A stretch of 6,361 bases of DNA from Faecimorpha sp963627615. Its GTDB lineage: Bacteria; Bacillota; Clostridia; Lachnospirales; Bianqueaceae. A model generated the notes under the pieces. It had not been told where the DNA came from, searched no databases, and saw nothing but the letters and a program-made list of their open reading frames with translations. Shown in pieces: positions 6,303-6,361 of this stretch; within the stretch, counting starts at the first letter, position 1; the number at the start of each line of letters is the position of its first letter. The stretch is from assembly GCA_963627615.1 (NCBI GenBank), contig CAVGBV010000104.1, positions 1 through 6,361 of the forward strand, read 5' to 3'. A program made the translations under genes and the position numbers.

Positions 6303-6330
6303 ATCTCTCCTTAGGAGGGATATTTTGTTT
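6301..6330 (+). terminator. Hairpin with T-run: probable terminator of the pyr operon or operator
   Basis: ATATCTCTCC (6301-6310) pairs with GGAGGGATAT (6314-6323) across a TTA loop, nine Watson-Crick pairs plus one G-T wobble, followed by TTTTGTTT. It lies 56 bp after the last gene of the operon and no other terminator is visible there. It also covers the end of the -10 box and the AGGAGG of the next gene, so it could instead be an operator or a structure limiting read-through translation. Both roles could apply. Confidence 0.5.
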
Positions 6331-6361
6331 CCAGTAATCTATTATCTTTTCGTCACCGCCA
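6325..6361 (+). CDS. Start of a probable membrane protein gene, TTG start, cut by window edge
   Basis: AGGAGG at 6313-6318 is followed after 6 nt by TTG (6325-6327). The frame is open to the window end and gives 12 hydrophobic residues, MFPVIYYLFVTA, typical of the first membrane segment of an integral membrane protein. No ATG or GTG start lies in this stretch. The promoter just upstream supports a gene starting here. Too little is present to name it. Confidence 0.4.
   Translation, partial: MFPVIYYLFVTA

Overview
The window looks like a piece of chromosome from a Gram-positive, mid-GC anaerobe of the class Clostridia, perhaps a gut member of the Oscillospiraceae or Lachnospiraceae. This is inferred from strong AGGAGG ribosome binding sites, consensus sigma-A type promoters in AT-rich spacers, a short lipobox lipoprotein, a pyrB-pyrI pair, and the kinds of protein families present. 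The genus cannot be fixed from the sequence alone. No tRNA, rRNA, insertion sequence or CRISPR array is visible.

Left part, minus strand. A short Ser/Glu/Pro-rich lipoprotein gene (76-330) has its own extended -10 promoter. It lies downstream of a guaB gene (526-2034) that ends in a clear Rho-independent terminator (468-503). The encoded IMP dehydrogenase makes XMP, the committed step to GMP. By my recall of that sequence, it is of the unusual lineage best known from the parasite Tritrichomonas foetus.

Centre, 2035-2206. guaB and pyrB diverge from a 172-bp spacer. The guaB promoter is a perfect consensus (TTGACA-17-TATAAT). The pyrB promoter has a perfect -10 and a poorer -35. Between them is a perfect 10-bp inverted repeat with a 7-bp spacer (2121-2147) that overlaps both -35 boxes. 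It is a strong candidate for a shared operator coordinating guanine and pyrimidine nucleotide synthesis.

Right part, plus strand. Five tightly spaced genes look like one operon: pyrB and pyrI (catalytic and regulatory subunits of aspartate transcarbamoylase), a flavin reductase-like FMN protein, a ketopantoate reductase (PanE/ApbA) family protein that keeps all the catalytic residues, and a cytoplasmic beta-propeller protein related to oligogalacturonate lyase (PL22). Gaps are 5 bp, 5 bp, a 4-bp overlap and 21 bp. The last three genes have no obvious link to pyrimidine synthesis. The propeller protein appears to have substitutions in its metal-ligand set, so its substrate is uncertain.

The right edge (6245-6361) holds a promoter with an extended -10, a hairpin followed by a T-rich run, and a ribosome binding site before a probable TTG-started membrane protein gene that runs off the window. 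The most interesting points are the shared guaB/pyrB palindrome, the Tritrichomonas-type IMPDH, the PL22-like protein with altered ligands in a pyr operon, and the compressed promoter/hairpin/start at the right edge. I found no clearly new multi-gene defence or mobile system.
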